A DNA stretch of 6,917 nt from an uncultured Selenomonas sp. (GTDB lineage: Bacteria > Bacillota > Negativicutes > Selenomonadales > Selenomonadaceae), in contig CAMURM010000078.1 in the NCBI GenBank assembly GCA_947097535.1, forward strand, positions 1 to 6,917, written 5' to 3'. Position numbers and translations under genes: made by a program. The notes beneath the pieces were generated by a model. It did no database searches. It was not told the DNA's origin and saw nothing but the letters and a program-made list of their open reading frames with translations. Shown here one piece after another: positions 1 through 6,009 of the stretch (its first letter is position 1; every line of letters begins with the position of its first letter).

Positions 1-208
1 GCTTCTCCATGATCTTGACGACGCGCTGCATCGCATCGTCGTTGACCTGCGCTTCGGGCGTATCGACAGCTTCGAGCACGACGTGCGTGCCGCCCTGCAG
101 GTCAAGACCCTGGCGTATGGAATTTGCCAGCGGCGAAACGAAGGCGAAAAAAACGCCGACGATCACCGCGATGACGGCGATGAGCTTCAATAAAGCGTCC
201 TGTCTCAA
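1..208 (-). CDS. secD: Protein translocase subunit SecD, N-terminal fragment (cut by window edge)
   Basis: SecD forms a membrane complex with SecF and YajC that uses the proton motive force to help SecYEG move proteins across the cytoplasmic membrane. Only the first 69 codons are here. Read from a TTG at 206-208, they give a short basic N-terminus, one hydrophobic membrane segment (about residues 7-28, LIAVIAVIVGVFFAF core), then the family hallmark RQGLDLQGGTHVVLE at about 33-47, followed by the start of the first periplasmic domain. The TTG is chosen because it continues the SecD frame and has an AGAGGAG ribosome binding site 10 bases upstream. The nearby ATG at 216-218 is in another frame, and an in-frame TAG lies further upstream. 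It is last in the visible gene cluster. secF probably follows outside the window, which is inference. The identity is firm and the exact start fairly so. Confidence 0.93.
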   Translation of the reverse strand, partial: MRQDALLKLIAVIAVIVGVFFAFVSPLANSIRQGLDLQGGTHVVLEAVDTPEAQVNDDAMQRVVKIMEK

Positions 209-218
209 GTCTTTCCAT

Positions 219-225
219 CTCCTCT
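219..225 (-). promoter_or_regulatory. Ribosome binding site deciding the TTG start of secD
   Basis: The minus strand reads AGAGGAG here, 10 bases before the TTG at 206-208. No in-frame ATG exists near it, so this site supports the TTG as the secD start. Confidence 0.6.
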
Positions 226-271
226 GATAAATTTTCTATTCTGCGCCCGCACAACCCCCTTGCAGGAGGCT

Positions 272-613
272 TCAAGCACCCTTTTCGCGCAGAAAGGCAA
301 CGACCTTATCCAAGACCTCTGCCGCCGAAAGATCATCGGTCTGGATATAGAGGTCGGCATGCGCCCTCGCGTCCTTTAGGCGCTCGTGCTGCACGACGAG
401 GCGCTCCTCCGTCCACGAAACGCGGCGGCGCTTCTTGATGGCAGGAAGCGTCGCATCGATCATCACGAGGACATCGGGCTTGTGCTTGTTCCAAAAGGCG
501 CGTATGCACGAGTGCTCCTGCGCCACATTGTACGCGTCGAAGCCCGCGTCCTTGAGCCCCTGCACGAGCGTCGTCTTGCCCGCGGCGCAGACGCCGACAA
601 CAGCAATTCTCAT
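272..613 (-). CDS. Small P-loop NTPase / nucleotide-kinase-like protein of unknown function
   Basis: A 113-residue cytoplasmic protein. It opens directly with a beta strand and Walker A loop, MRIAVVGVCAAGKTT (GxxxxGKT at residues 7-14). A hydrophobic strand ending in Asp follows (DVLVMIDA, 47-54), which could serve as Walker B. Next comes a basic stretch, KKRRRVSWTEER (about 60-71), similar in position to the arginine-rich lid of small nucleoside or shikimate-type kinases. The C-terminus is a predicted helix. There is no membrane segment or signal peptide. At 113 residues it is much shorter than typical NMP kinases (about 180-220). It may be a minimal P-loop fold or a specialised NTPase; I do not recognise a named family. 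The ATG at 611-613 has a GAGGAG site six bases upstream. It sits between the phosphatase gene (40 bp gap) and secD (63 bp gap), in the same orientation, so cotranscription is likely. The substrate is unknown. Confidence 0.82.
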   Translation of the reverse strand: MRIAVVGVCAAGKTTLVQGLKDAGFDAYNVAQEHSCIRAFWNKHKPDVLVMIDATLPAIKKRRRVSWTEERLVVQHERLKDARAHADLYIQTDDLSAAEVLDKVVAFLREKGA

Positions 614-627
614 ATCTTTCTCCTCAC

Positions 628-656
628 GGAATCACGGATAAATCCATTGCTTCCTA
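628..656. repeat. Short imperfect inverted repeat (degenerate copy of the GGAA-CAC-GATAA motif)
   Basis: The plus strand reads GGAATCACGGATAAATCC followed by ATTGCTTCCTA. The halves pair as GGAA with TTCC (outer) and GGAT with ATCC (inner, two-base loop), with a few extra pairs, one bulge and one mismatch between. The element overlaps the phosphatase stop codon (654-656) and ends about 15 bases before the ATG of the P-loop gene's message. No T-run follows on the minus strand, so it is not a standard intrinsic terminator. Both arms resemble those of the hairpin at 2276-2320 (AGGAAGCA on one side, TTATCCGTG then TTCC on the other), which suggests a shared origin. Confidence 0.5.
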
Positions 657-1364
657 AAACGGGTACGAGGCGGAGAGCTGCTCGATCTTCGGCGCATCGG
701 ACGCGCTCTCCGAGATGCCCATGACGACGACCGTCATATCGTCGCCCGCCTTCTCTTTGTCCAAAGAAAGCGCGTATTCCAGAATACTTTTGGCGATGAA
801 ATCGCAGTCCTCGGGCGGGTTGTCCTCGATGATGGCGATGATCTTCTTCATGTCCATGACGGCACCGTCGTACTTCTTGCCTGCATGGGCAATGCCGTCC
901 GTAAAGGAGACGACGATCATGCCCGGCGCAAACGGCAGCTCGTAGACGAGCGGCTTCATGTGGCGGTTGACGCCGATCGGCGATACGTCATCGTCGTAGA
1001 CCGTCAGATACTCGTCCGTCTTGACGATGGTCGGACAGTTGGAATTGCGGCTGATGACGAGCGTTTCCGACTCCAAATCAGCGCTCAGAACCGTCAATGT
1101 ACACGAGACTTTCTTATCCTTCATGGCGTAGAGGTAGTCGTGCACGGCGCGCGCAACAGCGCCGTCGCGCGCACCGTCGGCAATCAGTGATGCCGCCTTG
1201 TTCACGACCCAGCTGCTCGTATGATGCGCCGCCAGCCCGTTGCCCTGTCCGTCGGCAATGACGGCGGAAAGCCCGCCGTAGGGGCGCTCGACGATGTCAA
1301 AGCTGTCGCCGCAATGCTGCATGGCGTACTTGTTGATCTTTGCCATGCCCACGTTTATTTTCAT
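654..1364 (-). CDS. SpoIIE/RsbX-type PP2C-family serine/threonine phosphatase
   Basis: A 236-residue single-domain cytoplasmic phosphatase. The metal-binding acidic residues of the PP2C/SpoIIE fold are all in order: CGDSFD (Asp near residue 20), AVIADGQGNG (Asp 38), VVSFTDGI (Asp 156) and AGDDMTVVVM (Asp 198-199). By family knowledge it should remove phosphate from Ser/Thr of a partner protein, classically an anti-anti-sigma (STAS) protein as with SpoIIE, RsbU or RsbX. No sensor, PAS or membrane segment precedes the catalytic domain, so any input must come through another protein. No STAS or anti-sigma kinase gene is in the window. The ATG at 1362-1364 is chosen: its AGGTGA ribosome site (1374-1379) contains the stop codon of the preceding gene and lies 9 bases away. 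A TTG one codon earlier (1365-1367) is possible. The 9-bp gap implies translational coupling with the cyclo-ligase gene. Confidence 0.85.
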   Translation of the reverse strand: MKINVGMAKINKYAMQHCGDSFDIVERPYGGLSAVIADGQGNGLAAHHTSSWVVNKAASLIADGARDGAVARAVHDYLYAMKDKKVSCTLTVLSADLESETLVISRNSNCPTIVKTDEYLTVYDDDVSPIGVNRHMKPLVYELPFAPGMIVVSFTDGIAHAGKKYDGAVMDMKKIIAIIEDNPPEDCDFIAKSILEYALSLDKEKAGDDMTVVVMGISESASDAPKIEQLSASYPF

Positions 1365-1373
1365 CAATGCTTC

Positions 1374-1958
1374 TCACCTGCAACGTATGATTTCTTTTTC
1401 CGTAACGATCTGCTGCATCATCATGTCGTGCGGTTCCACAGGAACCGCCGCCGTGATCTGACACGAGAACGCCACGGCGATGCGCTGCGCCGCGGGCGCC
1501 CTTTCGCTCAAAAAGCGGTCGTAGAAGCCCGCGCCGAGCCCGAGCCGCGCGCCCTCGCGCGAAAACGCCGCGCCCGGCACGAGCACCAGATCAAAGCTCT
1601 CGGGCGGAAGCAGCACCCGCCCGGCGGCTCGCACGGTCAGGATGCCGAAGTCACCCGGCACGAGATCAGCAAGCGTGCGCACGCGCGCTGCCTCCATGCT
1701 GCCTTTGCCCGTGACGAGCGGCACGGCGATCGACTTTCCCGCCGCGAGCGCACTCTCGATGAAGCCGTAGAGCTGCACCTCGTCCGCCATCGAGGCGAAG
1801 GCGAAGATCGTCCGCGCCTCGCGGTACGCATCAAGCGTCAGCAGTCGCGCGGCGATCCTTTCGCTGAACGCCTTGTTCTCCTCTGCCGAAAGGCTGCGGC
1901 GGTGCGCCAGCACTTCCTGACGCAGCAGCCTCTTCGCCTCGCCGATGTCATGCACCAT
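1374..1958 (-). CDS. 5-formyltetrahydrofolate cyclo-ligase (5,10-methenyl-THF synthetase)
   Basis: A 194-residue enzyme, the usual size for the family (YgfA/YqgN/MTHFS). It uses ATP to convert 5-formyl-THF (folinic acid) to 5,10-methenyl-THF, returning a storage or inhibitory folate to the C1 pool in the cytoplasm. The N-terminus has the typical basic helix, KRLLRQEVLAHRRSLS (about 9-24). The signature glycine-rich segment GARLGLGAGFYDRFL is at about 136-150 (family GxGxGYYDR), and VPVEPHDMMMQQIVTE at about 172-187 matches the conserved C-terminal P-HD-IVTE motif. The ATG at 1956-1958 lies three bases after the yajC stop, with an AAGG-type site inside the end of yajC, so the two genes are likely translated in a coupled way. 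The downstream phosphatase start is equally close. There is no obvious functional link to its neighbours; it looks like a metabolic gene carried in the operon. Confidence 0.93.
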   Translation of the reverse strand: MVHDIGEAKRLLRQEVLAHRRSLSAEENKAFSERIAARLLTLDAYREARTIFAFASMADEVQLYGFIESALAAGKSIAVPLVTGKGSMEAARVRTLADLVPGDFGILTVRAAGRVLLPPESFDLVLVPGAAFSREGARLGLGAGFYDRFLSERAPAAQRIAVAFSCQITAAVPVEPHDMMMQQIVTEKEIIRCR

Positions 1959-1961
1959 GCG

Positions 1962-2258
1962 TCATGCCTTCTCTTCTGCACTTCCATCGGTGACGTTCGC
2001 CTGGATGGAAGCTCGCGACACCTCGATCTCCACCTGCTCGGCGATCTTCAGCTTCACCATCGTATCGTGCACCTCGGTCAGCGTGCCGTAGATGCCGCCG
2101 ATCGTCACAACGCGGTTGCCGCGCTTGAGTCCGTCGAGCATCTCCTTGCGGCGCTTCTGCTCCTTGCGTTGCGGCTTGATGATGAGGAAGTAGATGACAA
2201 GCACCATGAAGACGAGCGGTCCGTATGTATAAAGGGCATTCATCATATTCGCGTCCAT
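1962..2258 (-). CDS. yajC: Sec translocon accessory subunit YajC
   Basis: A 98-residue membrane protein that associates with SecD and SecF at the Sec translocon. It has one N-terminal membrane helix (about residues 10-31, ending YFLIIKPQ), then the family basic stretch RKEQKRRKE, followed by the soluble domain with the hallmark GNRVVTIGGIYG (about 48-59) and a beta-rich tail ending in an acidic patch. The ATG at 2256-2258 is chosen because a strong GGGAGG site (2265-2270) lies six bases upstream. A TTG at 2274-2276 would extend the protein by six residues but would lie within the upstream hairpin element and has no good site. It is preceded by a 149-bp gap after tgt and followed by the cyclo-ligase gene at 3 bp. 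secD is separated from yajC by three genes here. Confidence 0.95.
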   Translation of the reverse strand: MDANMMNALYTYGPLVFMVLVIYFLIIKPQRKEQKRRKEMLDGLKRGNRVVTIGGIYGTLTEVHDTMVKLKIAEQVEIEVSRASIQANVTDGSAEEKA

Positions 2259-2264
2259 AATATT

Positions 2265-2270
2265 CCTCCC
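2265..2270 (-). promoter_or_regulatory. Ribosome binding site deciding the yajC start
   Basis: The minus strand reads GGGAGG, six bases before the ATG at 2256-2258. It supports the short form of YajC over the TTG-initiated longer form. Confidence 0.7.
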
Positions 2271-2275
2271 TGACA

Positions 2276-2320
2276 AGGAAGCACCGATAAAACCGTTACC
2301 ATCAGCTTATCCGTGTTCCT
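2276..2320. repeat. Imperfect inverted repeat (hairpin) in the yajC leader
   Basis: The left arm, AGGAAGCACCGATAA (2276-2290), and the right arm, TTATCCGTGTTCCT (2307-2320), pair over their whole length with one bulged base and one mismatch, around a 16-base loop. Each arm is a copy of the same motif (AGGAA-CAC-GATAA) seen at 6798-6818 and, degenerate, at 628-656. The hairpin lies in the 149-bp gap between tgt and yajC, five bases before the yajC ribosome site in the direction of transcription. A T-run (minus strand, about 2324-2329) lies before rather than after the stem, so it does not look like an intrinsic terminator for the minus-strand transcript. It may be a mobile short repeat, an RNA-processing or stability site, or a leader control element. 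I saw no convincing promoter in the gap. Confidence 0.6.
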
Positions 2321-2407
2321 AAGAAAAAATCTCACGATGTACTTCTTTCGACGCTTCCCGCCATTTCCCTTTATCGCGCGAAAAATTCCTTATCTGAGGA
2401 CTTTTCC

Positions 2408-3523
2408 TTATCGCTTGTAGCGCGCGAGAAAAGCCGCGCGAAACTCGCTGAATGTATCGGCGAGTATGGCCTCTCTCATCTCGCGCATGAAGGTCTGCAG
2501 GAAATGGAGATTGTGTAGCGTCAAAAGGCGCAGGCCGAAAATCTCCTCGGCGCGCACGAGGTGGCGGATGTAGGCGCGCGTGTAGCCGTTGCGGCAGGCG
2601 TAGCAGCCGCAGCCTTCTTCAAGCACGGAAAAATCGCGCGTGTAAGCGGCGTTCTTCATGATGAGCCTGCCCTCGTGCGTCATCGCCATGCCGTTTCGCG
2701 CCACGCGCGTCGGGAACACGCAGTCGAACATGTCGATGCCGTACATGACGCCCTCCAGAAGATAGTCGGGCGTGCCGACGCCCATCAAATAGCGCGGCTT
2801 GTTCTCGGGCAGAAGATGCACGGTGAACCCGAGCATTTCGTACATGAGCTCCTTCGGCTCGCCGACGCTCAAGCCGCCGACGGCATAGCCGGGGAAGTCG
2901 AGCGCGACGAGCTCCGCCGCGCTCCTTTCGCGCAAGTCTTTATACATGCCGCCCTGCACGATGCCGAAAAGCCCCTGTCTCTCGCTTGTCATCGCCCGCT
3001 TCGAGCGCTCGGCCCAGCGCGTCGTGCGCTCCGTCGAAGCCTTCGTATAATCGTAGTCGGCGGGATACGGCACGCACTCATCGAACGCCATGACGATATC
3101 CGAGCCGAGCGCCATCTGCACCTCCATCGACACTTCGGGCGACAGGAACTTCTTCGAGCCGTCGATGTGCGAGCGGAAGGTCACGCCGTCCTCGGTGATC
3201 TTGCGCAGCTCGCCGAGGCTGAATACCTGAAAGCCGCCGCTGTCCGTGAGGATCGCGCCGTCCCAGTTCATGAAGCGATGCAGGCCACCCGCCTCGCGCA
3301 CGAGCTCCATGCCCGGGCGCAGAAAAAGATGATACGTATTGGAAAGGATCACGCCCGCGCCGAGCTCCCTGAGTTCATCGGGAGAGACGCCCTTGACGGA
3401 CGCCTGCGTGCCCACGGGCATGAAGATCGGCGTCAAGAAGCTGCCGTGCGGCGTGTGCAGGATGCCGGCGCGCGCACCCGTCCTTTCATCCTTCTTTATC
3501 AATTCATAGGTGATGGCTGTCAA
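2408..3523 (-). CDS. tgt: Queuine tRNA-ribosyltransferase (tRNA-guanine transglycosylase)
   Basis: Bacterial TGT swaps guanine 34 in the anticodon of tRNAs for Asp, Asn, His and Tyr for preQ1, the step before QueA acts. The 371-residue product has the usual bacterial length and all hallmarks: ILSNTYHLFLRPG, ILTDSGGFQVFSL (catalytic Asp about 94), DIVMAFDECVPYP (Asp about 148), FGIVQGG, YAVGGLSVGE, then GIDMFDCVFPTR (about 262-273) with the nucleophilic Asp. The C-terminal zinc site is CGCYAC (Cys about 305, 307 and 310) plus the His in LTLHNLHF (about 337). The TTG at 3521-3523 is chosen. It has an AGAGGAGG site seven bases upstream inside the end of queA, it overlaps the queA stop (TTGA), and the protein then begins TAITYELIKKDE, a normal TGT N-terminus. 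A longer form from 3559 would add an unlikely arginine/glycine-rich leader. It is coupled to queA. The identity is essentially certain. Confidence 0.97.
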   Translation of the reverse strand: MTAITYELIKKDERTGARAGILHTPHGSFLTPIFMPVGTQASVKGVSPDELRELGAGVILSNTYHLFLRPGMELVREAGGLHRFMNWDGAILTDSGGFQVFSLGELRKITEDGVTFRSHIDGSKKFLSPEVSMEVQMALGSDIVMAFDECVPYPADYDYTKASTERTTRWAERSKRAMTSERQGLFGIVQGGMYKDLRERSAAELVALDFPGYAVGGLSVGEPKELMYEMLGFTVHLLPENKPRYLMGVGTPDYLLEGVMYGIDMFDCVFPTRVARNGMAMTHEGRLIMKNAAYTRDFSVLEEGCGCYACRNGYTRAYIRHLVRAEEIFGLRLLTLHNLHFLQTFMREMREAILADTFSEFRAAFLARYKR

Positions 3524-4578
3524 AGCGCCCCCTCCTCTGCGCCGCTTGCCGCGCGGCACGTCAAAAACATCGCATCGCCAAAGGAAAAGAAGCGGTACCT
3601 CTCGCGCACCGCTTCCGCGTAGGCGCGCAGCACGAACTCGCGTCCGGCGAAGGCGCTGATCAGCATGAGCAGCGTCGACTTCGGCAGATGGAAATTCGTC
3701 ACGAGCGCATCGACGATCTTGAAGCGATAGCCCGGATAGATGAAGATGTCCGTCCAGCCGCTCTTCGCCTCTATCATGCCCTCTGCCGCAGCCGCCGATT
3801 CCAGCGTGCGGATCGAGGTCGTGCCGACGGCGACGACGCGGCGCCCCGCCGCCTTCGTGCGGCGGATCAGCGCCGCCGTTTCCTCGGGCAGCTGATAATA
3901 TTCGCTGTGCATCTTGTGCTCTTCGATCCTTGTCACATTCACGGGGCGGAACGTGCCGAGCCCGACGTGGAGCGTGACGAAGCCGATCTGAATGCCCTTC
4001 TCTTTGAGCGCGGCGAGCTGCTCCTTCGTGAAGTGCAGCCCCGCCGTCGGCGCCGCCGCCGAGCCTTCCTCGCGGCAGTAGACCGTCTGGTAGCGCTCCT
4101 TGTCCTCCAGCCGCTCATGGATATAGGGCGGCAACGGCGTTTCGCCCAGACGGTCGAGGATCTCCTCGAAGATGCCCTCGTAGCGGAATTTCACGATGCG
4201 CCCGCCGAAGTCTGTATGCGCTGTGACTTCGGCGCTGAGCTCGTCGGAAAAGCGCACGACCTGCCCGACCCGCGCCTTCTTGCCGGGACGCACGAGCGTC
4301 TCCCACGAGTCCCGGTCGAGGCGGCGCAGCAAAAAGACCTCGATATGCGCGCCCGTAGGCTCTCGCCTGCCGTGCAGCCGCGCGGGCAGGACGCGCGTAT
4401 CGTTCAAGATCAGCGCGTCGCCGGGCGAAAGGAACTCCCCGAGGTCGTAAAAACGGCGGTGCTCTATGCTCTCTGCCGCCGGGTCGAGCACCATGAGCCG
4501 CGACGCGTTGCGCGGCTCTATGGGCTTCTGCGCGATGAGCTCTTCAGGCAGATCGTAATCAAAGTCTTCCAGCAGCAT
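3520..4578 (-). CDS. queA: S-adenosylmethionine:tRNA ribosyltransferase-isomerase
   Basis: QueA transfers and rearranges the ribosyl moiety of S-adenosylmethionine onto preQ1 at tRNA position 34, forming epoxyqueuosine. The 352-residue length is normal. Family blocks run in order: DFDYDLPEELIAQKPIEPRNASRL (about 5-27), GDALILNDTRVLPARLHG (53-70), AAPTAGLHFT (175-184), TLHVGLGTFRPV (202-213), VGTTSIRTLE (251-260), TDIFIYPGYRF (276-286), TNFHLPKSTLLML (294-306) and RYRFFSFGDAMF (327-338). The ATG at 4576-4578 has a GAGGAG site about 11 bases upstream that overlaps the stop of the SpoIID-type gene, leaving a 15-bp gap. Its own last codons carry the ribosome site for tgt, and its TGA overlaps the tgt TTG, so the two queuosine enzymes are translationally coupled. 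No preQ1 riboswitch is visible before it. Confidence 0.97.
   Translation of the reverse strand: MLLEDFDYDLPEELIAQKPIEPRNASRLMVLDPAAESIEHRRFYDLGEFLSPGDALILNDTRVLPARLHGRREPTGAHIEVFLLRRLDRDSWETLVRPGKKARVGQVVRFSDELSAEVTAHTDFGGRIVKFRYEGIFEEILDRLGETPLPPYIHERLEDKERYQTVYCREEGSAAAPTAGLHFTKEQLAALKEKGIQIGFVTLHVGLGTFRPVNVTRIEEHKMHSEYYQLPEETAALIRRTKAAGRRVVAVGTTSIRTLESAAAAEGMIEAKSGWTDIFIYPGYRFKIVDALVTNFHLPKSTLLMLISAFAGREFVLRAYAEAVRERYRFFSFGDAMFLTCRAASGAEEGAL
3531..3538 (-). promoter_or_regulatory. Ribosome binding site deciding the TTG start of tgt
   Basis: The minus strand reads AGAGGAGG within the last queA codons, seven bases before the TTG at 3521-3523. It fixes the tgt start at a TTG overlapping the queA stop. 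Confidence 0.7.
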
Positions 4579-4593
4579 GGTCTTCGTTTCTCC

Positions 4594-5838
4594 TCATCGC
4601 CATCTCTCCAATTTCGTTCCCGGGTAATAATGCGCCAAAATGGCATCGTACTTCATGCGGCTCGCGAGCCGCTCGGCGCCGTGCTGCGACAGTCCGAGGC
4701 CGTGTCCGCTGCCGAAGCCCGCGATCACGACCTGCCCCTTCTCACGCTTCACGCCGAAGAGCGTGCTCTTCAAGCCGAAGATCGAGCGCATCTCGCTGCC
4801 CGTCAGCGACAGCGTGCGCTTGGAGCCTTGAATCTTCAGGTGCGAAACACGCCCCGAAGGTGTGCGGTAAGCATCGCCCTTGCCGATGACGAGCGGCGAA
4901 AGCTCGATTTTCTGCAAGGTGCCGATATCCTTTCCCGCAGCGGCGAGCTTTCGGAGAAAATTCGCTTCCGCGAGCGTCACCTGCCATGGGCTCGTCTTCT
5001 GCTCCGGCTCCTTGACGGGCACGAGGTACGGCACACCGTCGCCCCAAAGGGCTTCACGGCTCTCCGTCATGCCGCCCGAATCGCTGTGAAAGACCGTCTC
5101 AGCGAGCTTGCCGCCGTAGAGAAGCACCTGCCCCGCCGTCGCCGCCACTGCCGCGCGCGTCGCCGCTGTCTCCGAGTCGACGCCGCCGTAGAGCTGGCAG
5201 TGCGTCGTCGCGCAGACATCATAGCCGTCGGCACGGTGGCGCTCCCTGCTGCGAAGCGCATAGGTGCGCGCCGCCACCGCCTGCGCCTTCAGCGCCTCGG
5301 GATGCCACGAAGCGGGCATCTCCTCGGCGAGCACGCCGTTCACATAGTCATCGAGCGCGAGGTGCTCGATGACGTCGAAGCTGCCGTCCTGCACGCGCAG
5401 AAAGAAGCTGCCGCGGTAATGCTTCGCGCCGATCTGAAAGATGCCGTCCGCCTTTTGCGGCACGAGGCGAAAAGCTGTACCGGCAAGCGGCTTGCCGTCC
5501 ATAAGGAGTCCTGCCTTGCCGCCCTCAATCTTGATGGCGGCATTCGGCGCGATCGTTTTCAGCACCTTGCCGCTCCTGTTATCCACGAGGGAAAATCCCG
5601 CATCTGACGAAACGAGGAGGCTCCTCTGCCCGAGCAGAAGCCCCACGCGAATCTCCGCAGAAGACGGGCGCTCCGGCATCGGCTGCACCGTCTGCGCCGC
5701 TTGCTCCGTCGGCTTCTGCTGCACCTTCGGCGCGTTCGTGCGCGCGCCTTGAAAGTCGATCACGCGCCCCGCCGCTGCCGTGCCCGCTGTGCAGAAAACA
5801 AATGTCATGCACAGCAAAAAAGAAATGACGCACCTCAT
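4594..5838 (-). CDS. Secreted SpoIID/LytB-domain protein (peptidoglycan-active)
   Basis: A 414-residue exported protein. Residues 1-23 form a signal peptide (MRC, hydrophobic core VISFLLCMTFVF, small residues TAGTAAAG); there is no lipobox. A Gln/Pro-rich linker to about 60 follows, then an N-terminal SpoIID region and the catalytic region ALDDYVNGVLAEEMPASW (161-178), whose Glu in EMPASW matches the essential Glu of SpoIID. EALKAQAVAARTYAL comes next. Cys 209 and 214 (DVCATTHC) match the zinc-binding pair, HSDSGGMTES is at 251-260, and the terminal GFGSGHGLGLSQHGAE block is at 374-389. By family, SpoIID cleaves denuded glycan strands as a lytic transglycosylase. The start at 5836-5838 suits the signal peptide and the promoter (start site about 5882), though its ribosome site is weak (AGGG, 7 bases away). 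A TTG ten codons earlier is possible. It probably heads the operon with queA. The domain assignment is firm; whether it acts in sporulation is open. Confidence 0.92.
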   Translation of the reverse strand: MRCVISFLLCMTFVFCTAGTAAAGRVIDFQGARTNAPKVQQKPTEQAAQTVQPMPERPSSAEIRVGLLLGQRSLLVSSDAGFSLVDNRSGKVLKTIAPNAAIKIEGGKAGLLMDGKPLAGTAFRLVPQKADGIFQIGAKHYRGSFFLRVQDGSFDVIEHLALDDYVNGVLAEEMPASWHPEALKAQAVAARTYALRSRERHRADGYDVCATTHCQLYGGVDSETAATRAAVAATAGQVLLYGGKLAETVFHSDSGGMTESREALWGDGVPYLVPVKEPEQKTSPWQVTLAEANFLRKLAAAGKDIGTLQKIELSPLVIGKGDAYRTPSGRVSHLKIQGSKRTLSLTGSEMRSIFGLKSTLFGVKREKGQVVIAGFGSGHGLGLSQHGAERLASRMKYDAILAHYYPGTKLERWR

Positions 5839-5888
5839 CGCGCCGCCCTGTCGCTCTTCCAAAATCCCCGCCCCTTTCGATGAGATAT

Positions 5889-5917
5889 AGTATATCACAG
5901 AGCGGCGCGGTGCGCCA
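5889..5917 (-). promoter_or_regulatory. Likely extended -10 promoter for the SpoIID-type gene and the queA operon
   Basis: The minus strand reads TGATATACT at 5889-5897: a TGn extension plus TATACT, five of six matches to the -10 consensus. The -35 position, 17 bases upstream at 5912-5917, is poor (TGGCGC), as extended -10 promoters tolerate. A small GGCGC/GCGCC inverted repeat (5904-5916) covers the spacer and -35 region and could be an operator. Transcription would begin near 5882, about 44 bases before the ATG at 5836-5838. This is a sequence call only. Confidence 0.55.
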
Positions 5918-5953
5918 GTTGCAGCTTTTGAACGGCCGCTATATACAGCAAAC

Positions 5954-5980
5954 TACACGTTCTTACACAAAAGATTACAC
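5954..5980. repeat. Three spaced GTGTA repeats upstream of the promoter
   Basis: On the minus strand GTGTAA, GTGTAA and GTGTAG follow one another with starts 12 and 10 bases apart, about one helical turn each. They lie about 40 bases upstream of the -35 position of the predicted promoter. The spacing resembles a regulator binding array, but the units are short and the region is AT-rich, so chance is possible. Confidence 0.3.
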
Positions 5981-5988
5981 TCCCAAGC

Positions 5989-6000
5989 GTGGTTCCTTAA
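5989..6000 (-). repeat. Left copy of the motif flanking the ABC ATPase gene
   Basis: The plus strand reads GTGGTTCCTTAA; the minus strand gives TTAAGGAACCAC. It matches the motif at 6798-6809 in 11 of 12 positions and in opposite orientation, so the ABC gene sits between inverted copies. It starts nine bases after the ABC stop codon. This copy lacks the GATAA half. Confidence 0.45.
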
Positions 6001-6009
6001 CCCTTATTT

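Noticed and set aside
236..271. Possible terminator between the P-loop gene and secD (CCTCC/GGGGG on the minus strand)
   Set aside because: The stem is only five pairs including a wobble, and no T-run follows. Readthrough to secD is more likely.
1221..2273. Plus-strand open frame of 350 codons opposite the cyclo-ligase and yajC genes
   Set aside because: It has a low-complexity Arg/His-rich composition and is antisense to two recognised genes, so it is a shadow.
2388..2413. Direct repeat TTCCTTATC at 2388-2396 and 2405-2413 around the tgt stop
   Set aside because: It is only nine bases, with no pairing or terminator form. It may be a remnant of local duplication but supports no function.
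2561..3622. Plus-strand open frame of 353 codons opposite tgt
   Set aside because: It is an antisense shadow of a certain gene with no recognisable domain.
3688..5607. Very long plus-strand open frame (639 codons) opposite queA and the SpoIID-type gene
   Set aside because: It is Arg/Ala/His-rich, matches no family, and lies antisense to two certain genes. Long shadow frames are expected in high-GC DNA.
5899..6009. preQ1 riboswitch upstream of the queA cluster
   Set aside because: No compact pseudoknot-like leader with the C-rich loop and A-rich tail was seen. The predicted transcript also starts downstream of this gap.
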